NCBI RefSeq assembly: GCF_020991415.1 | Contig: NZ_JAJMOY010000004.1 | Location: 434,001-498,000, forward strand | Direction of reading: 5' to 3' | Length of the DNA: 64,000 nucleotides | From: Flavobacterium sp. ENC | GTDB taxonomy: Bacteria > Bacteroidota > Bacteroidia > Flavobacteriales > Flavobacteriaceae | Part shown: one piece after another, positions 15,646-24,514 of the stretch | How positions within the stretch are numbered: position 1 is the first letter of the stretch | Layout: the number at the start of each line of letters is the position of its first letter | Notes under the pieces: generated by a model | Seen by the model: the letters and a program-made list of their open reading frames with translations, nothing else | The model's database searches: none | What the model was told of the DNA's origin: nothing | Position numbers and translations under genes: made by a program

Positions 15646-15657
15646 AAAAAGAAAAAA

Positions 15658-15897
15658 ATGACAAAACTACAAGTAAGAGGTTTTTTATATCAGTTAGGAT
15701 GTTTCGCTATTTTATTTATAGCAGGAAGATATCTGGTAGCAACTTATACCGGATTAACGGGACTTTGGATTCCAATGACAGCTTTTATCGCTGCCACTTT
15801 GATTTCGCCTAAATTTCAGGCCGTGAAAACCAAAGATGGCGAAAAACTTTTCATGAAATGGATTTTTATAAAAGGCATCAGGGAAATAGGTTCTTAA
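15658..15897 (+). CDS. Small inner-membrane protein of unknown function
   Basis: 79 residues with two predicted membrane helices (about 10-27 and 34-52) and a basic C-terminal tail (KTKDGEKLFMKWIFIKG) that is probably cytosolic by the positive-inside rule. I do not recognise a named family. It stands alone between the RlmL-like gene and a strong bidirectional terminator, with a possible promoter in the repeat tract just upstream. The frame, the start context and the absence of overlap support a real gene. Confidence 0.65.
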   Translation: MTKLQVRGFLYQLGCFAILFIAGRYLVATYTGLTGLWIPMTAFIAATLISPKFQAVKTKDGEKLFMKWIFIKGIREIGS

Positions 15898-15898
15898 G

Positions 15899-16066
15899 AG
15901 GTGCTAAGGTGCTGAGATTCTAAGGGACTAAGGCTTAAAAAAGCGGTAAACAATAAACAAAATAAAAGCCACAAATTCAGATATGAATTTGTGGCTTTTA
16001 TTTTGTTTTTCACCCAATAATAAACCTCAGAACCTTAGCGTCTTAGTATCTCAGTACCTTAAAAAA
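15899..16066. repeat. CTAAGG / CCTTAG degenerate repeats around a terminator
   Basis: Left arm: GGTGCTAAGGTGCTGAGATTCTAAGG and more (15900-15938). Right arm: CCTCAGAACCTTAGCGTCTTAGTATCTCAGTACCTT (16025-16060). The two arms are rough inverted copies with a heptad-octad period and flank the perfect hairpin at 15961-16002. Confidence 0.7.
15961..16002. terminator. Bidirectional terminator between convergent genes
   Basis: Perfect 19-bp stem (AATAAAAGCCACAAATTCA with its reverse complement) around a four-base loop, with T-rich flanks on both strands. It serves the plus-strand membrane protein gene and the minus-strand DUF6048 gene. Confidence 0.85.
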
Positions 16067-16068
16067 AG

Positions 16069-16878
16069 CTACTTTTTTGGAGATACATTCTTCAGTTCGG
16101 GAACAATTACTTTTTTCTTGTAAAGCGGAATAAAGTACGAAACGGTATAATTAAAGCCTACTCCGAAATTTCCGTCGTAGGTTCTGTTGAAACCGGGAAT
16201 ATAAAGATTTTCGAAATTGCCCGGTTCTTTATTGCTTACTAAAAGCTTTAACTGAACTCCGAAACCTACGAATACGTTATTAAAAACTTTTGCTTTAAGC
16301 CCAAGGGCAACTTCAAGCCAGGCTGCTGTAAGGCCATTGTATTTTTCTCCCGAAACAATCGGAGTCTGCTGCCCCCAGTACGGATTTGCATTATAAATCT
16401 TATAGGTATTCAATTGCTGGCTAAAAGTACTGAAACCTCCGCGTAAACCTATAGTGATCAGGTTTTCCATGTCCAGCCAGTTCTGGTAGGTATTGTAATC
16501 AAAACCTCCTTTTATATAGGTTCCGGTTGCGGTTGAGTTTAATCGGTCGTCATCTGTGGTTTTATCTTCAAAACCAAGTTCAGCGGCCAGATAATACTTT
16601 TTCGTTAAACGAAAATCTCCCACAAATTCAACGCCTTTATAATCTTTGTCATAAAAGCCGCGTGTCAGTTTGTACAAATCAACACCAACGCGAAGTCCGT
16701 ATCGGTTTGTTTTGGGAAGAATCGTATCTGTAACGGCTTCCTGAGCCATTGGTTTTTGAAATTCTGCTTTTTGTTTTTCCTGAACAGTTTCTTTTGGTTT
16801 GGCGGTTTCCTGAGCGTGAACCAAAAACATTGAAAACAATAGCGGAATACTAAAAAAATACTTTAACATGTGTTTCAT
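16069..16878 (-). CDS. DUF6048-type outer-membrane/periplasmic protein
   Basis: 269 residues from the ATG at 16878; the longer frame begins with TTG at 16890. A signal peptide (MKHMLKYFFSIPLLFSMFLV, cleaved near VHAQ) is followed by a Lys/Glu/Gln-rich linker (about 25-50) and a beta-strand-rich domain with alternating hydrophobics. The end VGFNYTVSYFIPLYKK suggests a small outer-membrane beta-barrel. The family match to DUF6048 is from memory of flavobacterial gene order. It overlaps the end of the DUF6452 gene by 29 bp, so the two are translationally coupled in an rlmD operon. Confidence 0.6.
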   Translation of the reverse strand: MKHMLKYFFSIPLLFSMFLVHAQETAKPKETVQEKQKAEFQKPMAQEAVTDTILPKTNRYGLRVGVDLYKLTRGFYDKDYKGVEFVGDFRLTKKYYLAAELGFEDKTTDDDRLNSTATGTYIKGGFDYNTYQNWLDMENLITIGLRGGFSTFSQQLNTYKIYNANPYWGQQTPIVSGEKYNGLTAAWLEVALGLKAKVFNNVFVGFGVQLKLLVSNKEPGNFENLYIPGFNRTYDGNFGVGFNYTVSYFIPLYKKKVIVPELKNVSPKK

Positions 16879-17377
16879 TTTCGTATTCAATGTTAGGGTT
16901 TATGATAAAAATATCCTGCATCCATACTCCGTCTCCGGTCGGATCTGTTCGTTGAAAAGCACTTAGGTTAAAGATGGTTTTAAAGCCGCAAGCCCTGGAA
17001 ACGTATGAGTTCTGACGGGAATAATTAAAATTTATTTCATCAGAATTAATCAGGGATGCATTAGGATTGCCATAATTTATAGTAAACTTATAAGTGGTGA
17101 TATCTACATCTGTCCTAAGAGGAATAGCTATAGAATCGCCGCTGGTTAGGAATCTTGTATCATCTGTGGCCGTTTTATTAAAAACAATACTCTGTGCCTG
17201 ATCCTTTCCGGTCACCCTAAGATTATTCACCCTTTTTCTTAAGGTTGAATTGTTTATATCGTAAAAAGTGATTACTAATCGTGGTGTTGTCGGTGTATCC
17301 GGATCACAAATATCATCTTTCTCGCAACTGGACAGCCCAAAAGCAAAAATCAATAAAAACGAGATTATTTTTTTCAT
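16850..17377 (-). CDS. DUF6452-type lipoprotein
   Basis: 175 residues. Lipoprotein signal with SSC (Cys18) followed by EKDDICDPDTPTTPRLVITFYD, a start I associate with the DUF6452 family of Flavobacteriaceae. The rest is strand-rich with two further cysteines. It starts 12 bp after rlmD and overlaps the next gene, so rlmD, DUF6452 and DUF6048 form one unit. Function unknown; the coupling of an rRNA methyltransferase with two envelope proteins looks like shared regulation only. Confidence 0.65.
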   Translation of the reverse strand: MKKIISFLLIFAFGLSSCEKDDICDPDTPTTPRLVITFYDINNSTLRKRVNNLRVTGKDQAQSIVFNKTATDDTRFLTSGDSIAIPLRTDVDITTYKFTINYGNPNASLINSDEINFNYSRQNSYVSRACGFKTIFNLSAFQRTDPTGDGVWMQDIFIINPNIEYENETHVKVFF

Positions 17378-17389
17378 GTATAAATTTTG

Positions 17390-18802
17390 TTATCGAAGTT
17401 CTAAAAGTACAACATTTTCAACATGATGCGTTTGCGGAAACATATCTACCGGGCGAACGCGTGTTACTTTGTATTTTTCATCCATCAAAGCCAGGTCACG
17501 TGCCTGTGTAGCCGAATTACAACTTACGTACACTATTTTTTCAGGTGCAATTTTTAAAATCTGATCAATAACCGCAGCGTGCATTCCATCTCTTGGTGGA
17601 TCTGTGATAATAACGTCAGGTTTACCGTGCTGAGCGATAAAACTTTCATTAAATACGACTTTCATGTCTCCAACAAAAAACTCACAATTGGTAATATTAT
17701 TGCGTTCTGCGTTGGCTTTAGCGTCTAAAATTGCTTCGGGAACACTTTCTACGCCAATTACTTTTTTTGCTTTTTTAGAAACGAACTGTGCAATCGTTCC
17801 GGTTCCGGTATAAAGGTCATAAACGGTCTCATTACCGGAAAGGCCCGCGAAGTCACGTGTTATCTTATACAATTCATAAGCCTGATCAGAGTTGGTCTGG
17901 TAAAAAGACTTCGCATTAATGCTGAATTTCAAACCTTCCATTTCTTCCAGGATATAATCCCTTCCTTTATATAGTTTAATATTCTGGTCGTAAATCGTAT
18001 CGTTTTGTTTTGAATTTACGACATATTGTAACGAGGTAATCTGAGGGAATTTTTCATACAAATGATCCAAAAGAAGTTCACGGTTCTTTTTATCATTTTC
18101 AAAAAACTGAATCAAAACCATGATTTCACCTGTAGAAGCCGTACGAATCATAAAAGTACGAAGTAAACCGGACTGCTCCCTTGGGTTAAAAAAGGCTAAG
18201 TTATGCTCGTTTGCAAAATCCCTGATTTCGTTTCTGATGGCATTGGAAGGATCTTCCTGCAAATGACATTTGGTGATGTCAAGAATTTTATCCCACATTT
18301 TCGGAATATGAAAACCTAAGGCGTTTCTGTTTCCTAAATCTTCCGTACTGTCGATTTCTTTTTCAGTTAGCCAGCGGCTGTTTGAAAATGAAAATTCCAT
18401 TTTATTTCTGTAGAAAAACTGTTTGTCTGAACCCAGAATAGTTTCGAATTCAGGAAGTTCAACTTTTCCAATTCGCTGCAAATGGTTTTTTACTTCGTTT
18501 TGTTTGTAATACAACTGCTGGCTGTATTTCATGTTTTGCCATTTACATCCTCCACAAACTCCAAAATGCTCGCAGATCGGTTCAATGCGGTGTTCTGAAA
18601 ATTCGTGAAATTTTACGGCTTTGCCTTCATAATAGGCTTTTCTCTTTTTAAAAGTTTGCACATCAACCACATCACCAGGTACTACATTCGGAATAAAGAT
18701 AACTTTTCCGTCAGGAGCCTTTGCTACTGATACTCCCTTTGCTCCGGCATCAAGAACCTGAATTTGATGAAAGACAACTTTGTCTGTAATTTTTCTTCCC
18801 AT
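17390..18802 (-). CDS. rlmD: 23S rRNA (uracil-5-)-methyltransferase RlmD
   Basis: 470 residues. A TRAM domain for RNA binding at about 8-65, then a CxxxxxCxxC iron-sulfur motif (C77, C83, C86, with a fourth Cys near 160), a SAM site YDLYTGTGTIAQFV (about 320), DPPRDGM, and the catalytic nucleophile C428 in VYVSCNSATQ with the base E462 (HHVENV). This is the complete TrmA/RlmD/RumA pattern for m5U1939 methylation. A -7 element ends four bases before the ATG, so the message may lack a leader. Confidence 0.9.
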   Translation of the reverse strand: MGRKITDKVVFHQIQVLDAGAKGVSVAKAPDGKVIFIPNVVPGDVVDVQTFKKRKAYYEGKAVKFHEFSEHRIEPICEHFGVCGGCKWQNMKYSQQLYYKQNEVKNHLQRIGKVELPEFETILGSDKQFFYRNKMEFSFSNSRWLTEKEIDSTEDLGNRNALGFHIPKMWDKILDITKCHLQEDPSNAIRNEIRDFANEHNLAFFNPREQSGLLRTFMIRTASTGEIMVLIQFFENDKKNRELLLDHLYEKFPQITSLQYVVNSKQNDTIYDQNIKLYKGRDYILEEMEGLKFSINAKSFYQTNSDQAYELYKITRDFAGLSGNETVYDLYTGTGTIAQFVSKKAKKVIGVESVPEAILDAKANAERNNITNCEFFVGDMKVVFNESFIAQHGKPDVIITDPPRDGMHAAVIDQILKIAPEKIVYVSCNSATQARDLALMDEKYKVTRVRPVDMFPQTHHVENVVLLELR

Positions 18803-18806
18803 AGCG

Positions 18807-18836
18807 CAAAAATAAGGGTTTGTAAACTTTTATAAA
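18807..18836 (-). promoter_or_regulatory. rlmD promoter, nearly leaderless
   Basis: Minus strand: TATTTTTG at 18807-18814 and TTTA at 18833-18836, spacer 18. Only four bases separate the -7 box from the ATG at 18802, so transcription would begin at or next to the start codon. Confidence 0.5.
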
Positions 18837-18897
18837 TTTAATTTTTAAAATATTTTACCATTTTTTTTAAATTGTTAGTTTAATCGAGTTTAAAAAG

Positions 18898-18905
18898 TAA
18901 CTTTG
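18898..18905 (+). promoter_or_regulatory. -7 element of the histidine kinase gene
   Basis: TAACTTTG, 54 bases before the ATG at 18960. No clear TTTG at the -33 position. Confidence 0.4.
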
Positions 18906-18959
18906 TTTTAGCAAAATCCCAAATGCTACATTTTTAACCTATCGATTTGTTATTTTTTT

Positions 18960-20009
18960 ATGAAGTTGTATCACAATCTTTCACAAATTGGCTTTTTGAA
19001 AAAAAGTTATGCCTTCAAATTTTTGTTTGTTGCTTTCATAGGTCTACAAATCCCTTTAATCGGAATTTTATTTTTTGTACTTTATTTTGATATTACTATT
19101 TCGCCCTCTTCTATTTTAATTTTTTCGCTGATAATGACATTGTTGGCTACTTTAATTACACTTGTAGTTTTAAAGCAGTTGATAAAACCAATTGCAATTG
19201 CTTCCAAATCTCTGGATGATTACCGTAATAACAGAAGATTGTCTGTCCTGCCAACCGAATACAGCGATGAGGCAGGTCTTTTAATGTGCAATATCCAGGA
19301 GTCTATTTATGAAGCCGAAAGTTATATCAATGAAAAACAGGATTTGATTTATATGCTGTCGCACGATTTAAAAAATTTTGCAGGCAATCCTCAGGGACTG
19401 GCCAATCTGATTATAAGTGAAAATCCGTCAGATTCCGTAAAAAATCTGGCAGGATTAATTTGCGAATCAACCAATCTGCAATTTCGATACATTGAAAATT
19501 TTATTAAATTACTGAATGAGCAGGATCAGATTGCAAAAATCAATCAGGAAGTAAAGACTATCATATTCCCGAATATTCTGCCCTTTATCAACGAGCAGGT
19601 AGAACAACGCCTGATTGATAAAAATATAAAACTGTCTTTGAGTTTAGAATTAAATGAAGCGAAGCTAAGAATCGATGAAGGTTTGCTGATTCAGGTCTTG
19701 GTGAACCTGATTAGCAACGCCATTAAATTCTCTTATTTTGACAGTGAAGTCAAGGTTCGGATTTACTTCGAAAAGGAAAAATTAGTAATCACGGTTACCG
19801 ACAAAGGAATTGGTTTCAACAAAGATCAGATCGAGGAATTGTTCAAAAAATTCACTCCCATGAGCCGATTAGGTACCGCGAAAGAATCTTCTACAGGAAT
19901 TGGCTTGTATTTGTGTAAGAAAATCATAGAAAGAAACAGAGGTGAATTAAGCGCTGCCAGTGAAGGAAAAAACAAAGGGGCAGAGTTTAAGTTAGTTTTT
20001 GAACTTTAA
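18960..20009 (+). CDS. Membrane sensor histidine kinase, orphan
   Basis: 349 residues. Two membrane helices (about 20-44 and 50-72) with a very short outside loop, so it has almost no periplasmic sensor. A HAMP-like linker follows, then a HisKA-type helix with the phospho-acceptor H135 (MLSHDLKN) and a HATPase domain with the N box NLISNAIKF (N253), G1 DKGIGF (281-286) and G2 STGIGLYLCK (311-320). No response regulator gene lies nearby, so it is an orphan within this window. The signal may come from the membrane or cytosol. It converges with the next minus-strand gene with no gap. Confidence 0.88.
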   Translation: MKLYHNLSQIGFLKKSYAFKFLFVAFIGLQIPLIGILFFVLYFDITISPSSILIFSLIMTLLATLITLVVLKQLIKPIAIASKSLDDYRNNRRLSVLPTEYSDEAGLLMCNIQESIYEAESYINEKQDLIYMLSHDLKNFAGNPQGLANLIISENPSDSVKNLAGLICESTNLQFRYIENFIKLLNEQDQIAKINQEVKTIIFPNILPFINEQVEQRLIDKNIKLSLSLELNEAKLRIDEGLLIQVLVNLISNAIKFSYFDSEVKVRIYFEKEKLVITVTDKGIGFNKDQIEELFKKFTPMSRLGTAKESSTGIGLYLCKKIIERNRGELSAASEGKNKGAEFKLVFEL

Positions 20010-20453
20010 TCAGGATCTTTTCTTGATAATCTCATAATTGATAATCGTGAAAAAATAGAAGCAGGAATCGGCTGTAATTTTACCCAGTATAATTCCGAAA
20101 AAATAATTCCCGCACAAAATCGGCATCCAGTACATACAAAACGGACGAACGAGTAAAAAGTCCAAAAAAGCCGGATACCCAAATTCCAAAACCAGATTTT
20201 TGACAAGCGAAAGAATTTCCCTAAAACCTGTTGCTTTGTTTTCATTTTTATGCTTTAGTGCCATTTTTCTGTAAGAGGAGATCAGGATCACCCCGTAAAA
20301 AGCCAGATATTCAGCAAAAGTAATCAGATAAGCTGTTGTAAGTCCGCTATAAATTTTACTGAAAAGTGAAGTCAGCAGTGCCGCTGTCGTACTTGCCAGT
20401 TCAGCATATTTATACCGGTTAAACCACTCTTTGAAATTTGATTTTGTAAGCAT
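20010..20453 (-). CDS. Polytopic membrane protein of unknown function
   Basis: 147 residues with about four hydrophobic segments (near 17-35, 40-58, 90-110 and 113-135) and a basic middle loop (RKMALKHKNENKATG). I do not recognise the family. Its stop abuts that of the histidine kinase on the other strand (20009/20010), so the two messages would overlap at their 3' ends. The 198-bp repeat lies just upstream. Confidence 0.6.
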   Translation of the reverse strand: MLTKSNFKEWFNRYKYAELASTTAALLTSLFSKIYSGLTTAYLITFAEYLAFYGVILISSYRKMALKHKNENKATGFREILSLVKNLVLEFGYPAFLDFLLVRPFCMYWMPILCGNYFFGIILGKITADSCFYFFTIINYEIIKKRS

Positions 20454-20459
20454 TTTTTT

Positions 20460-20795
20460 GAAGGTTCAGAGAGGCAAAGTTACAAAGGAACAAAGGTTTT
20501 TTGCAGGGAAGTTCATAAAACCTTTGAACCTTTTTTTGGAAGTTTCAGAGAGGTTTTTAGTAGGGAAAGTTTATAAAAGGCTTTTTCCCTTTGAACCTTT
20601 CTTTAAGGTTAGAAAACCTTTGTCCCTCTGCACCTTTGTCCCTTTGCACCTTTTTTTGAAGGTTCAGAGCGGCAAAGTTACAAAGTTGCAAAGGTTTTTT
20701 GCAGGGAAGTTTATAAAACATTTGAACCTTTAAACCTTTCTTTAAGGTTAGAAAACCTTTGTCCCTCTGCACCTTTGCCCCTTTGAACCTTTTTA
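20460..20795. repeat. 198-bp tandem repeat made of AAAGGTTCAGAG / CCTTTGAACC units
   Basis: Copy one starts at 20460 and copy two at 20658 (both GAAGGTTCAGAG-x-GGCAAAGTTACAAAG), so the period is 198 and the second copy is partial. Within a copy, shorter degenerate units (CCTTTGTCCCTCTGCACCTTTG) repeat with a period of about 8. This fills the gap between the membrane protein and the aldo/keto reductase; open frames here are repeat artefacts. Confidence 0.8.
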
Positions 20796-20799
20796 AAAC

Positions 20800-21786
20800 C
20801 TACCACAGCTGATGTACCGACGATTTGATGTATTTTTCGTAAATAGCATTCATAGCGGCAATTTTATCGGGAGTAAGTTTTGGTAAATCGTACACGGATA
20901 AATTCGACAGGACATGACTGGTTTTTGACGCGCCAGGAATAATACAGCTGATGTCTTCAAAACTCAAAATCCACTGTAAAGCATAAGGCGCCAGATTGGA
21001 AGCTTCCGGAAATAGGGACTTTAATTCCCGTACCGCTTTAAGTCCCAGATCATAATCAATTCCCGAAAAGGTCTCGCCTTTATCGAAAGCCTCTCCGTTG
21101 CGATTAAAGTTACGGTGATCCTGAGGTTCGAAAGTAGTTTTCGCATCAAATAAACCGGTTAAAAGTCCGCTTGCTAAGGGAACTCTGGCAATTATTCCAA
21201 TGTCTTTCTTTCTGGCTTCAGAGAAAAACAATTGCGAAGGGCGCTGACGAAACAAATTGAAAATAATCTGAACCGTGGTCACATTCGAAAATTCGATTGC
21301 TTTCAGGGCTTCTTCGACTTTCTCGACGCTCACTCCTAAATTTAATATTTTCCCCTGATCCTTTAAACGGTCAAACATTTCGAAAATTTCAGGTCTGTAG
21401 AAAACTTCAGTAGGAGGACAGTGCAGCTGAATCAGGTCAATTGTTTCAAGTCCCATTCTTTTTAAACTGTCTTCTACAAATTTCTGCAGCACTTTAGGCT
21501 GGTAGCCTTCATTGACATGCGGATTAATATGGCGCCCGCATTTTGTAGCCACATAAATACGTTCAGAACGCGAACGAACGACTCTTCCCACGGCAGTTTC
21601 GCTCAGTCCATTTTCATACACATCGGCAGTGTCAATAAAATCAACGCCATGATCGATAGCAGTATTGAGAAGTTCGTCCGCAGTTTTATTGTCAAAAGCG
21701 GAACCCCATTTTCCTCCAACCTGCCAGGTGCCAAGGGAGATTTCCGAGATATTAAAATTGGTTTTGCCTAGTTTACGGTAGTTCAT
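20800..21786 (-). CDS. Aldo/keto reductase
   Basis: 328 residues. TIM-barrel aldo/keto reductase with the catalytic tetrad D52 (DTADVYENG), Y57, K82 (TKCG) and H122 (LIQLHCPP). The C-terminal ALQWILSFEDISCIIPGA is the usual NADPH-binding part. It resembles the YajO/YdbC-like general reductase group; the substrate is unknown. It is a single gene flanked by repeat tracts on both sides. Confidence 0.87.
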   Translation of the reverse strand: MNYRKLGKTNFNISEISLGTWQVGGKWGSAFDNKTADELLNTAIDHGVDFIDTADVYENGLSETAVGRVVRSRSERIYVATKCGRHINPHVNEGYQPKVLQKFVEDSLKRMGLETIDLIQLHCPPTEVFYRPEIFEMFDRLKDQGKILNLGVSVEKVEEALKAIEFSNVTTVQIIFNLFRQRPSQLFFSEARKKDIGIIARVPLASGLLTGLFDAKTTFEPQDHRNFNRNGEAFDKGETFSGIDYDLGLKAVRELKSLFPEASNLAPYALQWILSFEDISCIIPGASKTSHVLSNLSVYDLPKLTPDKIAAMNAIYEKYIKSSVHQLW

Positions 21787-21925
21787 TTTTTTTAGGTGCT
21801 AAGTTGCTAAGGTTCTGAGGTACTAAGTTTTCGAGGCTCTAAGATTCTAAGGTTCTGAGTTACTAAGATTTGTAATTATTGAAAAAACTTAGAACCTTAG
21901 CCACTCAGAACCTTAGTACCTTATT
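21787..21925. repeat. CTAAGG / CTTAGAACC degenerate repeats in inverted orientation
   Basis: AGGTGCTAAGTTGCTAAGGTTCTGAGGTACTAAG and similar units (21795-21870) are followed by the inverse type ACTTAGAACCTTAGCCACTCAGAACCTTAGTACCTTA (21886-21923). It lies between two minus-strand genes and follows the cysM stop, so it may serve as its terminator. Confidence 0.7.
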
Positions 21926-21927
21926 CT

Positions 21928-22815
21928 TCAATCAAACAAATCAGAAGAAAGATAACGGTCGCCGCGATCGCATATAATGGCTACAATCACTCCGGATTCA
22001 AGCTGTTCTGCGATTTTTAAAGCTACGGCAACAGAACCTCCGCTGCTCATTCCGGCAAAAACACCTTCTTCAAGGGCTAAACGTTTGGTCATTTCGCGAG
22101 CTTCTTCTTCGCTGACGTCAATAACAGTGTCTACTTTCGAGGCATCGAAGATTTTAGGTAAATATTCCTCCGGCCATTTTCTGATTCCGGGAATTTGGGA
22201 ACCATCGCTTGGCTGTGCGCCTATAATCTGAATAGTTGGATTTTTTTGTTTTAAGTACGTTGAAGTTCCGATAATCGTTCCTGTTGTTCCCATGGCCGAA
22301 ACAAAATGAGTTACTGTCCCTTCGGTATCATTCCAGATTTCAGGTCCTGTCGTTTTATAATGCGCTTTCCAGTTGTCCTCATTGGCAAACTGGTTTAGCA
22401 TCAGGTAGCCGCCTTCAGCGACTTTTTTGTCGGCATAGTCACGCGAACCGATAATTCCTTCACTGGCGGGCGTTAAAATAACCGTAGCGCCATAAGCACG
22501 CATGGTCTGGGTTCGTTCTTTTGTCGAATCTTCCGGTAAAATCAATTCTATTTCGATCTGGAACAACTGGGCAATCATGGCAAGGGCAATTCCGGTATTG
22601 CCGCTGGTGGCTTCAATAAGTTTATCTCCTTTTTTGATATCGCCTCTTTCCAGTGCCGACGCGATCATATTGTAAGCGGCCCTGTCTTTTACGCTTCCTC
22701 CCGGATTGTTCCCTTCCAGTTTCAGTAAAAGTTTTACGTTTTTATTTTTCACCAAATGGACTGTTTCCATCAGAGGTGTATTTCCAATTAGGTTTAGCAG
22801 TTTCTGTGGACCCAT
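21928..22815 (-). CDS. cysM: Cysteine synthase B (O-acetylserine sulfhydrylase)
   Basis: 295 residues. PLP lysine K43 in GGSVKDRAAYNMI, the substrate loop ATSGNTGIAL (near 69-78), the PLP phosphate loop MGTTGTIIGT and the C-terminal GMSSGGSV. Length and sequence favour CysM over CysK. It makes cysteine from O-acetylserine and sulfide (or thiosulfate) with pyridoxal phosphate. It starts one base after the stop of the serine acetyltransferase gene, so the two consecutive enzymes of the pathway are co-translated. Confidence 0.9.
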   Translation of the reverse strand: MGPQKLLNLIGNTPLMETVHLVKNKNVKLLLKLEGNNPGGSVKDRAAYNMIASALERGDIKKGDKLIEATSGNTGIALAMIAQLFQIEIELILPEDSTKERTQTMRAYGATVILTPASEGIIGSRDYADKKVAEGGYLMLNQFANEDNWKAHYKTTGPEIWNDTEGTVTHFVSAMGTTGTIIGTSTYLKQKNPTIQIIGAQPSDGSQIPGIRKWPEEYLPKIFDASKVDTVIDVSEEEAREMTKRLALEEGVFAGMSSGGSVAVALKIAEQLESGVIVAIICDRGDRYLSSDLFD

Positions 22816-22816
22816 A

Positions 22817-23608
22817 TTATTTTTTCTCTTTTATTTTAACTTCTGTAGTAGTGGTATTGAGTACAATAGAATCTTCCGGAACCGATTTGGTGATCCAGGC
22901 ATTTCCACCCACAATACTGTTTTTACCAATAACGGTTTCTCCTCCCAAAATAGTAGCATTCGCATAAATGCAGACATTTTGCTCCACGGTAGGATGTCGT
23001 TTTTCATTTTTCATTTCTTTACTCACGCTTAAAGCACCTAAAGTAACACCCTGGTAAATTTTTACATGTTTTTCGATTACAGCCGTTTCACCAATTACAA
23101 TTCCGGTCGCGTGATCAATAAAAAACGGTGAAGCTATCCGGGCACCTGCATGAATGTCGGTTCCGGTAATGCGATGGGCATATTCGCTCATTAATCTTGA
23201 AAAAAGCAATAAATCGAGCAGGTATAATTCGTGGCTCAGTCTGTAAATAGCAATGGCATAAAAACCCGGATAACCTAAGTACACTTCACTGATACTGTTG
23301 GAGGCCGGATCATTTTCCAGAATATATTCGGCATCCTGATTTAATTTTTCCAAAACGCCGGGCAATTTTTCAAGGAAGCGGTCCCAGATCGATTCGCATA
23401 AATTTTCAGGCTTTTTGCAGGCCAGAACGGCAATTTCCTTAAATCGTATTTCTAGTTCATCAATGCTTTCATCTAAAGCCGCATTTGAATCAAAAAGGGT
23501 ATAAAAAAGCTTTTCGGTAAAATCTTCAGTCTTCGTTTTGATTCCGTAATTTATATTTGAATGGCTTTTTAAAGCTTTTATATTTTGTATGATAAGATCT
23601 TTTGACAC
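22817..23608 (-). CDS. cysE: Serine O-acetyltransferase
   Basis: 263 residues. N-terminal helical region, then a left-handed beta-helix of hexapeptide repeats from about residue 150 (HAGARIASPFFIDHATGIVIGE), with the conserved D-H in IDHATG and a later HPTVE. It makes O-acetylserine from serine and acetyl-CoA, the substrate of CysM next door. No ATG is available near the start, so the GTG at 23608 is chosen; the true start could differ by a few codons. The long form and gene pairing resemble the EpsC/SatA group. Confidence 0.85.
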   Translation of the reverse strand: MSKDLIIQNIKALKSHSNINYGIKTKTEDFTEKLFYTLFDSNAALDESIDELEIRFKEIAVLACKKPENLCESIWDRFLEKLPGVLEKLNQDAEYILENDPASNSISEVYLGYPGFYAIAIYRLSHELYLLDLLLFSRLMSEYAHRITGTDIHAGARIASPFFIDHATGIVIGETAVIEKHVKIYQGVTLGALSVSKEMKNEKRHPTVEQNVCIYANATILGGETVIGKNSIVGGNAWITKSVPEDSIVLNTTTTEVKIKEKK

Positions 23609-23799
23609 AATTGTAGAATTGAATGAATGTTTTGAAGCGTTAAAAGTAAGGTGTTTTTTGTAAATAGAAGCACGATTAACTTAAAGAAATTTCGTTTTGT
23701 GAATTGTATTTGTGATAAATAAAAGAATTGGAAACAGAAATAATTTATGTGATTCATAAGAAGTTAAATGCTTAAATTAGCAGGTAAAATACATCCATA

Positions 23800-24501
23800 A
23801 TGAAAAATAATACGACTTTTAAAAGTGCAATTTCTAACCTGTCTTTTCCTGCAAAAGAGAAAGTTTCAGGAAAATCTATCCAAAATCCTATTTTGGGACT
23901 TATTATTGAAGATCATCCTTCTTTTTGTGATAGCGATTATATTGCTGTAAAAGAGTTAAATGCGTATCGCCAGAAATACATATCCAACTATTTATCTACG
24001 GAAATCGGGGCACTTTCGGATCTCGAAAAAGGCGTTATCGAATCGCTGAAGGAAGACAAATCTATAGTTAGTACACTGGAAGACGAAGGAGAAGTCAGGA
24101 ATTTTGGGCAAAAGATAGCCGATAAAGTTGCTGATTTTGGCGGAAGCTGGACTTTTATAATTTCATTTTTACTTTTTATCCTAATCTGGATTAGTGCAAA
24201 TGTCCTGATTTTGGTCAATAAAGGTTTTGATCCGTATCCTTTTATTTTGCTGAATTTAATTTTATCCTGCGTTGCTGCATTGCAGGCTCCGGTCATTATG
24301 ATGAGTCAGAACCGCCAGGAAGAAAAAGACCGTACACGTGCTAAGAAAGATTATATGATTAACCTGAAATCCGAATTGGAAATCAGGATGATTCACGATA
24401 AAATAGACCATTTGATTATGCACCAGCAACAGGAATTAATCGAAATTCAGAAAGTCCAGATCGAAATGATGAACGATATTCTGGATCAAATCAAAAAATG
24501 A
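23800..24501 (+). CDS. DUF1003 membrane protein
   Basis: 233 residues. An N-terminal cytosolic part of about 100 residues is followed by two membrane helices (about 113-133 and 142-160) with the DUF1003 signature FGGSWTFI, the segment NLILSCVAALQAPVIMMSQNRQ, and a long C-terminal helix rich in charged residues (about 165-233), probably a coiled coil. Function unknown. It is a single gene, divergent from the cysE-cysM operon. Confidence 0.85.
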   Translation: MKNNTTFKSAISNLSFPAKEKVSGKSIQNPILGLIIEDHPSFCDSDYIAVKELNAYRQKYISNYLSTEIGALSDLEKGVIESLKEDKSIVSTLEDEGEVRNFGQKIADKVADFGGSWTFIISFLLFILIWISANVLILVNKGFDPYPFILLNLILSCVAALQAPVIMMSQNRQEEKDRTRAKKDYMINLKSELEIRMIHDKIDHLIMHQQQELIEIQKVQIEMMNDILDQIKK

Positions 24502-24514
24502 TTTAACCGGACAG

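Noticed and set aside
20431..20772. Open frames on both strands with 70-100 codons
   Set aside because: They are made by the 198-bp repeat (repeated words on both strands) and overlap the start of the neighbouring membrane protein gene.
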